Shown here: positions 32,701 through 37,719 of the stretch, one piece after another
Numbering within the stretch: position 1 is the first letter of the stretch
Layout of the letters: each line of letters starts with the position of its first letter
Assembly: GCF_004324835.1 (NCBI RefSeq)
Contig: NW_021163281.1
Location: 1-64,000, forward strand
Source: Dendronephthya gigantea
Lineage: Eukaryota; Cnidaria; Anthozoa; Malacalcyonacea; Nephtheidae
Direction of reading: 5' to 3'
Length of the DNA: 64,000 nt
Program-made: the position numbers and the translations under genes
Notes under the pieces: model-generated
The model's input: only the letters and a program-made list of their open reading frames with translations
Databases searched by the model: none
Told to the model about the DNA's origin: nothing

Positions 32701-33293
32701 GACAAGCTTGTAGCGACTTCACAAAATAACAACATTGTTAGCAAGCTTATTTCGAACACAACTTGACAACAAGATGTGAGATTTTTACATTCAGAGCATT
32801 TATAACTAGTTGCTCCATTCGCGTCCATCGCAGGGATAAAATCGCAGTATTATAAACAAGCGTGCAAGTGTAACATATTTGTACTTTACTAGTTTCTGTT
32901 AAAGACGAGAACTTTGTTCGTGGACTGAACGCGGCCGTCCAGGGATCAAACCCAACAAAACCATCTGACGAAACTACCACGGGCAAGCACGACGATACCC
33001 GAAAGCCACCCAAGTCCAGTAATAGCCCCGGGTACATAATATTGGCCATACTGAGTGTCCCAGTTGTCGTACTGCTTGTGGTTGGTTTGATAAGTCGATT
33101 GACTCGGGGTAGCCATAGGTCACCCAAGTACGATATGATGGATGCCTCACTTGGAAATCACACCGGTTCCGGGAATTGGTGTAATTCTATGAACTGCTGC
33201 AACAGGCAATATCGTAACATGGAAGAACTGTATCTCATGGACAGCGACAGCGATATCGACATTTACCCCGATGTGCGCGTGGGCAAAAAGTGA
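5795..33293 (+). CDS. PAM: Bifunctional peptidylglycine alpha-amidating monooxygenase (PHM + PAL)
   Basis: Twenty coding exons: 5795-5908, 7030-7084, 7402-7489, 7607-7701, 8004-8081, 8552-8600, 8706-8773, 24720-24803, 24974-25050, 25398-25448, 25789-25847, 26208-26470, 26895-27846, 28258-28450, 30587-30729, 30998-31077, 31416-31601, 32016-32122, 32389-32488, 32893-33293. Lengths sum to 3243, i.e. 1080 residues, and every junction is in phase. The enzyme converts C-terminal glycine-extended peptides to amides in two steps, in secretory granules. Order: signal peptide (residues 1-22 or so), PHM, a ~340-residue low-complexity linker, PAL, a TM helix (GYIILAILSVPVVVLLVVGL) and a short acidic tail. 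The linker is much longer than in vertebrate PAM. Intron 7 is about 15.9 kb and contains the RING-Kelch cluster on the other strand; intron 14 carries a 2-kb transposon. Cnidarian nerve cells rely heavily on amidated peptides, which fits the role. Confidence 0.95.
5909..7029 (+). other. PAM intron 1
   Basis: AT-rich, about 1.1 kb, between matching GTACGT and TTTTCAG splice sites. I see no gene or clear repeat in it. Confidence 0.6.
8190..8400. repeat. MITE copy, GGTTGTAT...AAGCC family (right end decayed)
   Basis: Shares with 12025-12273 the left end (GGTTGTAT.TATCAAGCCC) and a long interior including tactgtttacaactacat and gtgcataatattcaagttga. The right terminal inverted repeat is not preserved. 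It sits in PAM intron 5. Confidence 0.65.
8936..9096. repeat. Palindromic MITE (AAGGTCTGTTC termini), copy 1
   Basis: Inverted ends: aaggtctgttcgcacaatcc at the left and ggatcgtgtgaacagacctt at the right, with aattttgttaaatccaattc mirrored inside. About 160 bp. A second copy of the family lies at 26544-26696, also in a PAM intron. Confidence 0.75.
9172..9513. repeat. Palindromic element with tRNA-like arms
   Basis: Ends are inverted copies (aaagggtcttaattttgagt / actcgaaattaagacccttt). The left arm on the minus strand reads like a tRNA: A-box-like TAGCTCAGTCAGC, then B-box GGTTCGATTCC followed by TGCGAGAGGACC; the right arm keeps a matching GGTTTGATTCC on the plus strand. It looks like a MITE or SINE built on, or having captured, a tRNA-derived piece. 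It is not a functional tRNA because the acceptor stem does not close. Confidence 0.6.
9560..9967. repeat. 3' flank of copy A, duplicated at 13060-13459
   Basis: This stretch is nearly identical to the DNA just downstream of copy B (13060-13459), including gtgagacaaatgataagtaa and attatagacaaaactgacat. Copies A and B therefore arose by duplication of a ~3.5-kb block, not of the coding sequence alone. A more decayed relative of the same sequence recurs outside the cluster at about 34063-34215, so part of this flank is a dispersed repeat. TTTATT near 9917 would serve as a minus-strand AATAAA. Confidence 0.7.
9968..11603 (-). pseudogene. RING-TRAF zinc finger-Kelch protein, copy A (one frameshift)
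   Basis: Single coding exon, minus strand. Residues 1-247 (11603 down to ~10860) hold the RING finger (CIICTNV...HVFCRGCITRHL...CPTCMEPL), the TRAF-type zinc finger (CEFFNRGCERF...CGFAPAFCSNEGCG) and a coiled coil in which SNRRLEE is duplicated. The Kelch half reads open from 10822 to 9968 in another frame. The shift falls in an A8 run near 10870, where copies B and D read KADGKDREPK. Elsewhere the two halves are intact and very close to copy B, so this is a very recent lesion, an assembly homopolymer error, or a gene making a truncated RING-only protein of 255 residues. As in B, C and D, a 5' UTR intron is suggested (donor near 11816, acceptor near 11652). Confidence 0.8.
12025..12273. repeat. 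MITE, GGGCCGGTTGTATTAAGCC termini
   Basis: Terminal inverted repeats ggccggttgtattaagcctg and (reverse) ggctggttgtatcaagcccg, followed on both sides by a GTTTAGCT..AAACGG block. About 250 bp. The same family as 8190-8400, with a related subfamily at 12431-12667. Confidence 0.75.
12431..12667. repeat. MITE, related subfamily with GTTGTTCGAAAGGC termini
   Basis: Inverted ends ggttgttcgaaaggcgttta and (reverse) agttgttcgaaaggcattta, then AAACGGTGGATAAG on both sides. It shares the sub-terminal block with the element at 12025-12273, so the two subfamilies are kin. The remaining spacer (12668-13060) shows no gene. Confidence 0.75.
13460..15085 (-). CDS. RING-TRAF zinc finger-coiled coil-Kelch protein, copy B (intact)
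   Basis: 541 residues, one coding exon, start MAASKFVSYDTGYDDERFEQ. An in-frame upstream ATG at 15154 exists, but the paralogues all begin at MA(A/T)S. Order: RING C3HC4 (about residues 28-66; CIICTNV, HVFCRGCITRH, CPTCMEPL), TRAF-type zinc finger (about 95-165), coiled coil with EESNRRLEADNVEVKKCLNE (about 175-250), then six Kelch-like blades to the end, with repeated GG...VEMF/VLMF/VLIY and W-EELPEMHEAR. The RING/zinc-finger half resembles RNF41 (NRDP1) E3 ligases; the propeller replaces the usual USP8-binding tail. Inference: a single-chain ubiquitin ligase with a Kelch substrate-binding module. 5' UTR intron: donor AAAG|GTAAGT near 15316, acceptor TTTGCAG near 15151. Confidence 0.9.
   Translation of the reverse strand: MAASKFVSYDTGYDDERFEQIVSQTLHCIICTNVIKDPVMCRHNEHVFCRGCITRHLMYSQTCPTCMEPLTVDTLKVNRTVANLLSELKIRCEFFNRGCERFIELEGLEKHVAECGFAPAFCSNEGCGREVDKQDLLRHETAVCEQRRVKCHSCNDIKREMDVFKVNLASINVKLERNEAKVAAIEENVSKVEKLVQEQLEKQEESNRRLEADNVEVKKCLNEITKQLKKGIPKADGKDREPKIIVAGGDESTSTSVEMFSLASGTWTRLQPMIECLPGATLFVHNNHLFVLGSSYKTPMVKLSLDDAQVDQSRAEWEDVPVELPGAGSPVGHCTVLYQGRLILIAGHDRRKLLLSKSTAPSNKIIEISLVPPYTCKLLSILPEGRWFHGVAIFDDKILIVGGRRRFSYDSTFKSVLMFDINKKECQELAPLPYPVSNMTTVKWGEDNVIIMGGGDSEGKALSTVLIYNIKTQKSHMLPDMKYMRRGCVAAVVRDTVIVMGGQDERGNALKSVESFRFDRYSWEELPEMHEARCWTTAAVW
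15251..15260 (-). promoter_or_regulatory. Conserved TGACGTGGCA element upstream of copy B
   Basis: TGACGTGGCA on the minus strand, 166 bp before the start codon, within a block (ATTGATGCAGAAC next to it) that recurs upstream of copy E at 23691-23700, and as a weaker ACGTGGCA upstream of copy A at 11743-11750. It resembles the XBP1/ATF6 unfolded-protein-response element (TGACGTGG). It lies inside the inferred 5' UTR intron, so it could be an intronic enhancer or belong to an alternative promoter. Confidence 0.4.
15641..15817. repeat. Inverted-repeat element with hammerhead-like core motif
   Basis: Arms of about 80 bp (aagtaaattagcttgt... mirrored as ...acaagctaatttactt) surround a short centre. 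On the minus strand the left arm reads CTGATGA, a stem-loop with GGCC/GGACC partners, then GAAA (15691-15720). That arrangement is the conserved core of hammerhead ribozymes known from Penelope-like retroelements. A second copy lies at 58255-58390 and both are followed by a TGATGTCACCATGCAAA block. No coding sequence remains. Family assignment is tentative. Confidence 0.5.
16234..17804 (-). pseudogene. RING-TRAF zinc finger-Kelch protein, copy C (broken)
   Basis: The first ~250 residues (17804 down to ~17040) are open and clearly the same family: MAASRFASYDTGYDDERFEQ, RING, TRAF-type finger, coiled coil. They lack the KCHSCNDIK stretch of the paralogues. The Kelch half is scattered over three frames (near 17014, 16815, 16590 and 16440), implying four or more frameshifts, although individual blades (GDKILIVGGR, MLPDMKYKRKG, YSWEELPEMHEAR) stay recognisable. 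The last ~190 bp matches copy B almost exactly, so gene conversion or recent origin is likely. A 5' UTR donor (CCAAA|GTAAGT near 17970) persists. A truncated RING/TRAF protein could still be made. Confidence 0.85.
17840..19041. other. Spacer between copies C and D
   Basis: No gene seen. It contains a small palindrome around 18590-18645 (cagggcgcttata ... tataagcgccctg) and two near-identical ~55-bp units around 18930-19005 (ttggtggcatatttgt). Otherwise AT-rich DNA with the presumed promoter of copy C. Confidence 0.5.
19042..20640 (-). CDS. RING-TRAF zinc finger-coiled coil-Kelch protein, copy D (intact)
   Basis: 532 residues, one coding exon, start MATSRFASYETGYDDERFEQ. RING (CIICTNV...FCCGCITRH...CPTCMEPL), TRAF-type finger (CEFFDRGCERF, CSNEGCGVEV, KCHSCNDI), coiled coil (RIEKHYERNDAKITTLEENV), then Kelch blades ending in EELPEMHEARCIATAAVC. 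Blades 1-3 differ strongly from copy B (LDVALSDKSIAKWEIVC against LDDAQVDQSRAEWEDV), whereas the RING and blades 5-6 are nearly the same. A 5' UTR intron is suggested: donor AGAAG|GTAAGC near 20861, acceptor TTACAG near 20714. Like its neighbours it is predicted to be a cytosolic E3 ligase with a propeller substrate reader. Confidence 0.9.
   Translation of the reverse strand: MATSRFASYETGYDDERFEQIVSQTLHCIICTNVIKDPVMCRHNEHVFCCGCITRHLMNSQTCPTCMEPLTVDTLKVPRNIANLLSELKIRCEFFDRGCERFILLGDLEKHVVDCGFGPAFCSNEGCGVEVNKQDLLHHETAVCEQRRVKCHSCNDISHEVNVVKANLASINGKFERIEKHYERNDAKITTLEENVVSKLELVQKTNRRLEADNVEMKKCLNEITKQLKKGIANADGKDREPRIIVAGGDESTSTSVEMFSLASGTWTRLQGTRERHSGAFSFVYNNQLFILGGFGKTSMEKVSLDVALSDKSIAKWEIVCAELPGSLYALCSVIHLGRLILIGGYDGCTSTSSDRITEISLVPPYPRKLLSRMPQTRYFHGVAIFGDKILIIGGMKTLFNSSTLQNVLMYDIIKNEFKELAPLPYPVSQMATVKWGEDNVIIMGGADSNDKALSKVLIYNIKTQKSHMLPDMKYKRKGCVAAVVRDTVVVMGGQDGRNNLKSVESFRFDRYSWEELPEMHEARCIATAAVC
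20730..21962. other. Spacer between copies D and E
   Basis: Holds the 5' UTR region of copy D, AT-rich DNA around 21340-21420, and the MITE at 21730-21939. No other gene is visible. Confidence 0.5.
21730..21939. repeat. Palindromic MITE (AAGGCC.TGT.ACAC termini)
   Basis: Left end aaggccatgtcacacagttt with cttgcaacttgaaatacaat, mirrored at the right by ttgcattgcaagttgcagga and gcaccgtgtaacagggcctt. About 210 bp. Fragments of the family lie at about 700-755, 24835-24915 and 35455-35520. Confidence 0.7.
21963..23567 (-). CDS. RING-TRAF zinc finger-coiled coil-Kelch protein, copy E (intact, most diverged)
   Basis: 534 residues, one coding exon, start MARKDAEYNTGYEDERFEQV. RING (CQICHNVLKDPVMC, HIYCRGCITRHL, CPTCMEPL), TRAF-type finger (CDFFDRGCTEF...CGFAPEECLW), and a distinctive coiled-coil segment with three tandem SDLRRLE units (about 23040-23110). 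The Kelch propeller is complete (VVIVAGGENQGN, VVIGGF, LIMIGGF, ILIVGGR, VIILGGV, VIVMGGND) and ends EARHCATAVSCKYYE. The second zinc-finger Cys set is altered (ECLWRNAIV where others have FCSNEGCG), so metal binding there may be lost. This is the 5'-most and most divergent member and may represent the oldest lineage in the array. Confidence 0.9.
   Translation of the reverse strand: MARKDAEYNTGYEDERFEQVVSPALHCQICHNVLKDPVMCRHNEHIYCRGCITRHLMNSQTCPTCMEPLTGDSLAQVPQNVTNLLSELKIRCDFFDRGCTEFVELRDLEKHVAECGFAPEECLWRNAIVNRQDLSDHEVEHEIAERERRRVSRIARDSDLRRLESDLRRLESDLRRLSRSTLDTLECSTKFHVPVECADFAHLFKQLGRSSNDSQDVTTDFKQLLKKREERHSALHEESVVIVAGGENQGNALSSVEMFQPSQGTWTPLASLRQSRSDASSVVHQGQMVVIGGFPTRSSEKLTSLVVYDHSIPWEDIPVRLPRPLVGNRSVIYDGRLIMIGGFGQNVYANSITEISLVSPYTMNPLSTMPQGRCYHGVALFHDKILIVGGRYGIRRNATLKSVIMYDITKNEIQPEELAPLPYPVTEMATVKWGEDNVIILGGVDRNRRALNKVLMYNIRSQKSEMLPDMKYKRRGCVAVVVRDTVIVMGGNDEDENCLKSVEKFSFESNSWQELQEMNEARHCATAVSCKYYE
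23691..23700 (-). promoter_or_regulatory. Conserved TGACGTGGCA element upstream of copy E
   Basis: The same 10-mer as at 15251-15260, 124 bp before the start codon, flanked by TTGATGCAGAAC and GTGATAT shared with copy B. Conservation between otherwise diverged upstream regions suggests a real control site. Confidence 0.4.
24210..24400 (-). other. Relic or alternative 5' region of a RING-Kelch copy
   Basis: The stretch (tatttattcag...gttctgcttc..taatgaga, then accttgccttctccaaagtt and accaggaaatatg) parallels the upstream and 5' UTR exon region of copy B (15215-15350) in the same order. It is either the distal 5' UTR exon and promoter of copy E or the remains of a sixth, deleted copy. Similarity is judged by eye. 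Confidence 0.3.
25523..25716. repeat. MITE with GCCTGGTTTC termini, copy 1
   Basis: Ends gcctggtttcca and (reverse) gcctggtttcaa; about 195 bp in PAM intron 10. Its interior (gtcaaggtg..tgatgt, caatgaccg.ttt, aataaagacaaatt) recurs at 61195-61400. Confidence 0.65.
26544..26696. repeat. Palindromic MITE (AAGGTCTGTTC termini), copy 2
   Basis: Same family as 8936-9096: aagttctgttcatacgatcg at the left and ggatcgtgtgaacagacctt at the right, in PAM intron 12. Confidence 0.75.
28485..30527. mobile_element. Decayed DNA transposon with ~600-bp terminal inverted repeats
   Basis: The left end (TAGGCCGTATTCT at 28485) and right end (AGAATACGGCCTA at 30527) are inverted. Similarity continues inward for roughly 600 bp on each side (to about 29110 and from about 29965), including a shared ttcgaagatgaaatgctcga segment. 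The ~850-bp centre has one short minus-strand frame (29309-29527) with HEEADTRLI. TA flanks both ends, with TCA just outside, so a TA or 3-bp target duplication is possible. Too little coding sequence remains to name the superfamily. It lies inside PAM intron 14 and does not touch exons. Confidence 0.75.
32140..32765. repeat. Short degenerate tandem repeats in PAM introns 18 and 19
   Basis: Directly after exon 18, about 32140-32300 contains ~25-bp units of the type ggttatcc...gaggattctg. After exon 19, about 32515-32765 is built from short units around caagcttgttga and gcagcagac, with many self-complementary pieces. Both are non-coding. Confidence 0.55.
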
Positions 33294-33347
33294 TTGGTCC
33301 GTGATTGAGCATGAACATTAGATCACGTGGCGGTTTGAATTCTTATC

Positions 33348-33498
33348 AGGGAGATTTAGCATGTCTTAAGACGTGAACGTCAAAGACGTGAAAATGGCGA
33401 GTAAATGGCGTGGCATGTCCATATTTGGGCGCATCACGCCATTTATTCGCCATTTTCACGTCCTCTTTGACGTTCACGTCCTCATGCTAAATCGCCCT
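33348..33498. repeat. Near-perfect palindromic MITE (GGGCGATTTAGCATG termini)
   Basis: About 60-bp arms (gatttagcatg..., acgtgaacgtcaaa, gacgtgaaaatggcgag, aaatggcgtg) mirrored around a ~20-bp centre. About 150 bp, just past the PAM stop codon, so probably in its 3' UTR or immediately downstream. A transcript across it would fold into a long hairpin. Confidence 0.75.
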
Positions 33499-34574
33499 AT
33501 TGTAGATCCAGGGCCTGTTTACACATGTTCGCGCGGTTCTATAGGGTCTGGCCTCTCTTTGAGATTTCCATTGCTGAAATGAAACAAAGGAAATGATCAT
33601 TCAGTTTTTTTCGAGGATCTGGTTTCTGGATTGGTTGATTTCGTACTTAGATCAGCTGGTTGTTGCGACTTTGGTGATGGTCGATATGTTTGCAGGGCCC
33701 TAAGAAACGGGTGCTCACTTGAGGCACGCCCCTCCCTCTGACTGCCAATTTTAGACTTCAAAAGATATTCGACCTCCTAATTTGACTTGCTTCTTGCCAA
33801 CCTCCCTGTGACATTTTTACACAAGGGGGGGGGGGGATGATAAGAACTCAAGCCGCCAGTAGACGAATTTAATATATTATTTCAATTTTATTCTGCCTTG
33901 AAATTTTCCATAGAGCTCGAGTGCCTTCTGGCAAGACATTCAAACACAAGTGAATTGTATTTTTATTGCATTAAAAATGCAGTTGAATAGAATATAAATT
34001 ATTGCAAAAATCTATGCCTTTGCAAAAATCTATGCCTTTTTATTATGACGGACTGTCACGTCATTTTTGACACAAATGATAGCGATATTATCTTATTGAA
34101 CGACGTTTCGATGCTAAAACGTGCATCATTTTCAAGTTATGATAATTACATTTAAATTGCGTTGATTTTAAACGGTTCATGTCACGTTAGTATATATTGC
34201 GCGAGCATGCTTAAGATCATGCATGTCACATCATTGTCTGAAAAGTCACTAAAAGTATTCTGGTTTAGGAAAAAAAGCGCCTTTGTAAGTTGTAACGACT
34301 AGAGACTTTGGTCATGATGTTGAATTAGCATAACGCAACTCGTACCTAGCCTGCATGGCAGGCGATCCCTAAAATCGGGCGATACTCGTGTTCGGTGACG
34401 TCAATGGTGACGTGCTACGGTGATGTTTCCATGGTGACGTATTCGATTACGTATAATTAATATTCCAAAATATAACAACAAAAGCGTCCCAACTTTTCAA
34501 TGAAGACTATTTTTGTTTTATTCAGCATTTTCTCCATCATTTCTTTGTAAGAATATTAGAATATACATTCCGCT
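33499..34574. other. PAM 3' region to the next gene
   Basis: No gene recognised. About 34063-34215 is a decayed copy of the repeat flanking RING-Kelch copies A and B (ttattgaac.a..tttcgatgctaaaa, tcattttcaagttatgataa). A G-run lies near 33825. Confidence 0.5.
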
Positions 34575-35000
34575 ATGTCAACATCGAGCGTGTCTACTCT
34601 GAGATTCGAAAATGGAGAAAGTCGCGATACAACGTTTGCGCAAAGTTTGAAAGATCAGCCTTCGAGCGAAACGTCAAAAGGGCATCACTGGAATTCGAAA
34701 GCAAAGCAAATGATTTTGGACGAATCTACAACCGAAAAGCAGGCAAACAGATTACTCCGAGACGATACGATGTTAGAGGCTTTAGATAACTTAACAGACA
34801 ACGAATTAGATGAGCTTTACGAACGAAGTTTGGTGCTGAATAAAAGATTGAAACAGCATTTAAAAGATGAACATTTGGCTGGAAGTGTAAACAATCTTGA
34901 AAAGACAACTGATATTCAATGGTCTAGAAACACTGTGGTTTTGCCGCCAATTGTTACGAAGAACAGTCTAGTGGCTAGACGCCTTAAGGCAAACAGATAA
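34575..35000 (+). CDS. Small single-exon protein with helical segment, unidentified
   Basis: 141 codons from ATG at 34575 to TAA at 35000, preceded by AT-rich leader and followed by AATAAA near 35138. The protein is Ser/Thr-rich at first, then has a charged likely coiled-coil segment (LTDNELDELYERSLVLNKRL, about residues 75-95) and a basic end (NSLVARRLKANR). Codon use looks protein-like, and the long open frame in AT-rich DNA argues it is real. I do not recognise the family. It could also be the last exon of a longer gene. Confidence 0.55.
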   Translation: MSTSSVSTLRFENGESRDTTFAQSLKDQPSSETSKGHHWNSKAKQMILDESTTEKQANRLLRDDTMLEALDNLTDNELDELYERSLVLNKRLKQHLKDEHLAGSVNNLEKTTDIQWSRNTVVLPPIVTKNSLVARRLKANR

Positions 35001-35129
35001 TATTTACTCAACAACAATATTAGTGATTTAGTGATCAATATATTTATATGTGTATATGAGTAATGAGTAGGGGGCTCGATATACCCACAGTTAGCGAAGT
35101 ATAGAGATAATACAATGAAGATATTCAAG

Positions 35130-37110
35130 ATGAAATTCAATAAACTTGGTTTACTTCATATAAATGCGTTTCAATGCTTGGCATTGCTTGAAATCAAACG
35201 CGACTCGAGGTAGTAATAATAATAACCCGCGACAAGCCACGACCCACGACAAATTAAAACCATGACAATCAGATTAATCATCATATAAAACATGACCTAT
35301 GAAGTTTTGTAATATTGTAAATACACCGTAATGAACTTAGAAATAACAAAATATCGCATTTAAAGGCAACTCTTCGGTAAAATCAAAGAATGCTAAATTT
35401 TCTGTGTGAAAGCCAGCACAGAAATGAAAACAGCAGAAATATAAAGTTGTCATCATAAGATGTGGTCACACACGTGGCAATGCAATTATTCTATTTTGTT
35501 ACATGCAAAATATGAAGCCTAAAGAAGCAGTAATGTCACCTGTGTGACCAGAGAATTCCCCAGATGTGTCATGGTTTGATGTCTCTAGAATTCTTTGGTA
35601 ACAGTTTCAAGTTTGGTAAGCTGATCTAATTGGACTAAACACATTCTTACTAATTGTGCTTCTTAAATAATGTAGAGTTCTCAGTAAAATCTGCAATGAT
35701 TTTTTCATTACCTGAAGACTACAGAAATGACTGCATTTGTGGCAAGATGTGGAAGTAAATGTTTGGTGATAGCATGCACCTTTCTTAAGAATACTGATGT
35801 TTTTTTACTTTAGCACAGATTTTATGCTGCGGAATCACCAGATGAAGACATGTACTGTGGAGACAATTGCAGTAATAGTCCGTTTTCTGCTGCGAAATTG
35901 CATGTTCGGAGTTGATCGGTATTTTGTCGTCAATTGATTATCATACTACTTGTCTGATATGATCACGTGGTAAGGTTGTAGCAAGATTGAAGACGGTAGT
36001 ATAGAAGCTTTAATACGGTTGTTTCCTATTGGCTCAGACTCTAACGAGGGTAGCAAAGTTAGCGAACCAATCAACTTCGAAGAAACTCCCGCTTTACAAT
36101 TATAGGTGCTGTGTACTTTAAATGTGATTGGTTCATTCGTAGTCACATGACTGCAAATAAATGCAATGTTTCCCGCCAGGGAAACAAGTGAAAAATTGTT
36201 GCCCGCTTCTTGTCATAACAAAGTAAAGTAGGTTTCTTTTCTAAATGAAATATTATCACTATTTCCCTCGGGAGCATGTATAATATTGAAATTATCATGC
36301 CACTCGTTAGCGACTTACCGTCGAAGTTGAGGCGAGCAAGGAGGAAGTTTTAATATGACATGTCAATTTTCATTCAAGGGAGCAGAAACTGCATCTTATT
36401 TTGAAGCTGCATGATATGTTTGAAATGATACTGGATCAAAGATGTCTCCATAAATCAAAGATATAGACAGCCTTGTACAAGTAAATTGATATTCTGGTTC
36501 GAAATGAAAGTATGTATTATATGTAATGTTTTTTGAGCGTATCGCTGCGTTTACATTGCTTTTTTTGTTGCTTTAAATCGAATTTAAACTCTCCAGAATT
36601 TCCCAACACAGGCAACACTAAGTTGCTTCGCCAATTTTTTTCTAGCACGATTTCGATTGATTCCTTCAGAAATTTCTCAACATTTTTACTATAAAGAATG
36701 TGTAGAATCGCCTTTACGTTGCCTCGCTTTAAATTGGATTTAATCTCTTTGCGTTTTTAGATAAAAAAATGAGAAATTAACGAAAAATTACGACCTTTTA
36801 AATTCAATCCCCCCCACAGTGAGTAAAACTGAACGTTCCTGATACAGCCAGCCCAAATAAGTAAGAAAGCTGCTGTCTACTGCTATTAATAAACGTCTAT
36901 TTAATATTTATTGACCAAAAACCACGACCAGCCAACAATTTGAAAAATTAGAGTGAAAAACAAATTCAGCTTGGATTAACTGGCCATCCGCCCATATGCT
37001 GGATTAATAATATGTGCGCACTCTCTGTGTTGTATCTATAATGTACATGCATTGTAAAGTGTTGTATTGTATTTCATTCTGTCTGAAGATGACTTTGAAA
37101 TAATTTAAAG
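35130..37110. other. Gene-free AT-rich interval
   Basis: No coding exon recognised. Contents: a MITE fragment near 35455-35520; a repeat at about 35895-35975 that recurs inverted at about 45735-45800 (ccgatcaactccgaacat); a MITE end at about 36835-36852; and two related ~70-bp units around 36545-36600 and 36705-36765 (ttaaat.g.atttaa.ctct). Confidence 0.45.
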
Positions 37111-37149
37111 TAAAAAATTTACAGTCTCAACCTTTAGTTATATAAAGGG

Positions 37150-37660
37150 ATGACCATAATTATAAAAAGGAATGAATCAATTATAGAATACTTGGCCAAC
37201 AACTAGACAATAATTCAGATATGGTTCGAAATGGAATTTTGTACTCCTGTATTCTTCCTACATTACAAATACTATATTCGTGTTATCTTCTTATATTTAG
37301 AAACCTGTTTGAAAGTCAACAAGATTTCTGCACTGATCCGGTAATTTGCTTTATGATACTGAAATTCTTGCAGTGTTCTTATAATATAATAGACTAAATA
37401 TATCAACTGTCCTGACATAAAGTTTGGAGCCAGAATGACTTAATTTCTTAAGAACAAATTATATTATTTTGCTTTTTAGTATTCAGAGGGCCTGGAGTGT
37501 TAACTAAGGTAATTTGACTTTATTACCTGGGGAATCATTTAGGGAAATAAAATAGGGGCAGTCAAAATTTGATTTAAAGTGCCACTGTATATTGTTAGGA
37601 TAACTGGTCAAATTTGCTTCTATGGTCACCCTATGTGGAACTAATAATAATTCCTGTGGT
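37150..37660 (+). repeat. Diverged plus-strand copy of the 43-44 kb repeat unit
   Basis: Contains acaagatttctgcactgatc followed by GGTAATTTGC and ctgaaattcttg, matching in reverse orientation the exon-like unit repeated at 42960-44046, together with the flanking ataactatgg and ttgtggtc-type sequences. The coding potential is mostly lost here. Confidence 0.5.
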
Positions 37661-37719
37661 ATAGTCTAGCTTACAATAGATAAAGCAACCATAGTTATAT
37701 AAAGGGATGAAGCAATTAT

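Larger units (their letters stand above)
26895..33293 (+). other. PAM: Acidic linker, PAL lyase domain, TM helix and tail of PAM, exons 13-20
   Basis: Exon 13 (952 bp) is mostly a Thr/Ser-rich and Asp/Lys-rich linker, with tandem DDDVKDD units at about 27180-27260, before the PAL start (LGQVTGLAVDTAGRLFVFHR). The three zinc His are present: MPHGLTID, IPHSLTLD and QPHAVV. The residue after the third is Ala, where rat PAL has Asp787. The Arg of FHR, the Tyr of SDGYCNSRI and the Arg of ADRENGRIQCF, important in rat PAL, are kept. The lyase splits hydroxyglycine peptides into amide plus glyoxylate. The TM helix near 33020-33100 would make a membrane-bound form; the tail has DSDSDIDI, an acidic cluster of the type used in sorting. 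Confidence 0.9.
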
